A DNA stretch of 64,000 nt from Paractinoplanes brasiliensis (GTDB lineage Bacteria; Actinomycetota; Actinomycetes; Mycobacteriales; Micromonosporaceae), in NCBI RefSeq assembly GCF_004362215.1, contig NZ_SNWR01000001.1, forward strand, positions 124,001 to 188,000, in the 5' to 3' direction. The notes beneath the pieces were generated by a model. That model saw only the letters and a program-made list of their open reading frames with translations, had not been told where the DNA came from and searched no databases. The translations under genes were made by a program, and so were the position numbers. Position 1 is the stretch's first letter; each line of letters opens with the position of its first letter. Positions 63,100 to 64,000 of the stretch are shown here, piece after piece.

Positions 63100-64000
63100 A
63101 TGACCACGACGAAGAAATACCGCAATGTGACGGTGGGTCTCACGGCTGCCGCCATCCTCGCCGCGGGCGTCGGAGTCGCCCACGCCGACATCGCCGAAAG
63201 CGCGATCGCCCGGGCCGCGGCGCCGGCCGGCTGGGCAGGCGTCACCCGCGAGCAGGTACGCATCGACTTCGGCCAGGGCTGGGTCACCGACGCCGAGCTC
63301 ACCTATCCGGCCCGGTCCACCGGGCGCCTGCCGCTCGTCATCTTCCTGCACGGCAGCGGCCACAACGACATGAACCAGACCCTGCCGGAGGGCAAGGGCG
63401 CGACCTTCGTCCCGCTGTCCCAGGCCGCGAGCCACGAAGGGTTCGCGACCCTGCGGTTCAACAAGCGCGGCGTGACCGGCGTCGGCCCCGTGCTGACCGA
63501 CGACCCGGCCCAGCTCCTGCCGAAGAACCCGTACGAGCAGATCCAGCGGGACGCCGCGGCGGTGGTGCGTTTCGCCGCGAGCTCGCCGAGGGTGGACCCG
63601 TCGAAGATCTTCCTGCTCGGCCACAGCGAGGGCACCAACGTGGCCGCCAACCTCGCCGCCACTCCGGCCAAGTTCGGCATCCCCGAGCCCGCCGGGGTGA
63701 TCGAGATGGGGGTCGTCGGCCTGCCCATCGAGCAGTTGCTGACGTTCCAGATCTACGGCCGCCTGCTGGCCGAGCTGCACGACGAGTTCGACGTCAACGG
63801 CGACGGGCAGCTGACCGCGACCGAGGCGACGCACGGCCTGATCGGCCACCCGAAGGAGCAGGCCGACCAGTTCCGCTCGGTGCTGCTCGACGGCAAGAAG
63901 GTCCGCGCCGGCACCGACCGCAACCGCGACGGCCGGATCGCGATCGACGCCGAGGCCGGCCCGGTGTTCCGCAAGCTGACCAACATCGACCTGTACCCGA
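63100..64000 (+). CDS. secreted alpha/beta-hydrolase with EF-hand-like loops (3' end beyond window)
   Basis: The frame starts at ATG 63100 (MTTTKKYRNVTVGLTAAAIL) with a signal peptide ending near GVAHA, and stays open to the window edge (300 codons seen). The hydrolase fold shows the oxyanion motif FLHGSGHNDMN and nucleophile Ser in LLGHSEGTNVAANLA. The inserted region has two calcium-loop-like segments, DVNGDGQLTATE and DRNRDGRIAIDAE, matching the EF-hand pattern D-x-N/D-x-D-G-x-I/L-x-x-x-E (the second is one residue longer). The catalytic Asp and His lie outside the window. It may be a calcium-dependent lipase or esterase. Confidence 0.82.
   Translation, partial: MTTTKKYRNVTVGLTAAAILAAGVGVAHADIAESAIARAAAPAGWAGVTREQVRIDFGQGWVTDAELTYPARSTGRLPLVIFLHGSGHNDMNQTLPEGKGATFVPLSQAASHEGFATLRFNKRGVTGVGPVLTDDPAQLLPKNPYEQIQRDAAAVVRFAASSPRVDPSKIFLLGHSEGTNVAANLAATPAKFGIPEPAGVIEMGVVGLPIEQLLTFQIYGRLLAELHDEFDVNGDGQLTATEATHGLIGHPKEQADQFRSVLLDGKKVRAGTDRNRDGRIAIDAEAGPVFRKLTNIDLYP

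Overview
The window is chromosomal DNA of a high-GC actinomycete, most likely Actinoplanes or a close relative in the Micromonosporaceae. The reasons are very GC-rich third codon positions, many GTG starts, ATGA/GTGA gene overlaps, very large LuxR (LAL-type) and multi-PAS regulators, methyl-accepting chemotaxis proteins (a motile lineage) and secreted CBM-bearing plant-polymer hydrolases. No rRNA, tRNA or CRISPR array was seen.

Layout. 0-6.4 kb: 3'-partial DUF3052 gene, secreted CAP protein, MMPL transporter, and two tandem epoxide hydrolases that share a 189-bp identical tract. 6.6-12.5 kb: minus-strand operon LuxR - binding lipoprotein - fused permease/ATPase - GNAT, every junction a 4-base GTGA overlap. 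12.6-19.3 kb: flavin oxidoreductase, LCP protein, polysaccharide deacetylase, two chemotaxis receptors. 19.4-20.8 kb: a small ORF, a TetR gene and a truncated neighbour. 20.9-29.4 kb: nitrate module narGHJI, narK, hemerythrin. 29.5-30.8 kb: pflB stub and Zn alcohol dehydrogenase. 31.1-34.4 kb: a decayed island with an IS701-like remnant, a phosphotransferase, two regulator fragments and a frameshifted GNAT. 34.5-44.2 kb: cydABDC, Acg-type nitroreductase, DoxX-like protein, two universal stress proteins. 44.2-52.1 kb: signalling cluster (two response regulators with HD/HDOD-type outputs, FIST protein, two related histidine kinases). 52.2-55.9 kb: HPF-like ribosome factor, SufR-like regulator, folE, ferredoxin reductase, adk/gdhA debris. 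56-64 kb: secreted polysaccharide-degrading cluster (esterase-CBM2, PaaX-type regulator, SGNH-CBM13, GH27-CBM13, GH43-CBM6, alpha/beta-hydrolase with EF-hand-like loops; the last gene runs off the end).

How it works together. The centre of the window reads as a hypoxia/dormancy programme: nitrate respiration, high-affinity bd oxidase, alcohol dehydrogenase, nitroreductase, universal stress proteins and ribosome hibernation. GGGAC-N4-GTCCC/GGCCC palindromes, the DevR/DosR box class, lie upstream of narK, the pflB stub, adh, cydA, the nitroreductase, the DoxX-like gene and the HPF gene. At three promoters they occur as pairs 22-23 bp apart. No DevR/DosR homologue is encoded here, so the regulator would act from elsewhere. 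Several regulator genes (LuxR, response regulator A, SufR-like) have a TANNNT hexamer exactly 6 nt before the start codon, the pattern of leaderless mRNAs.
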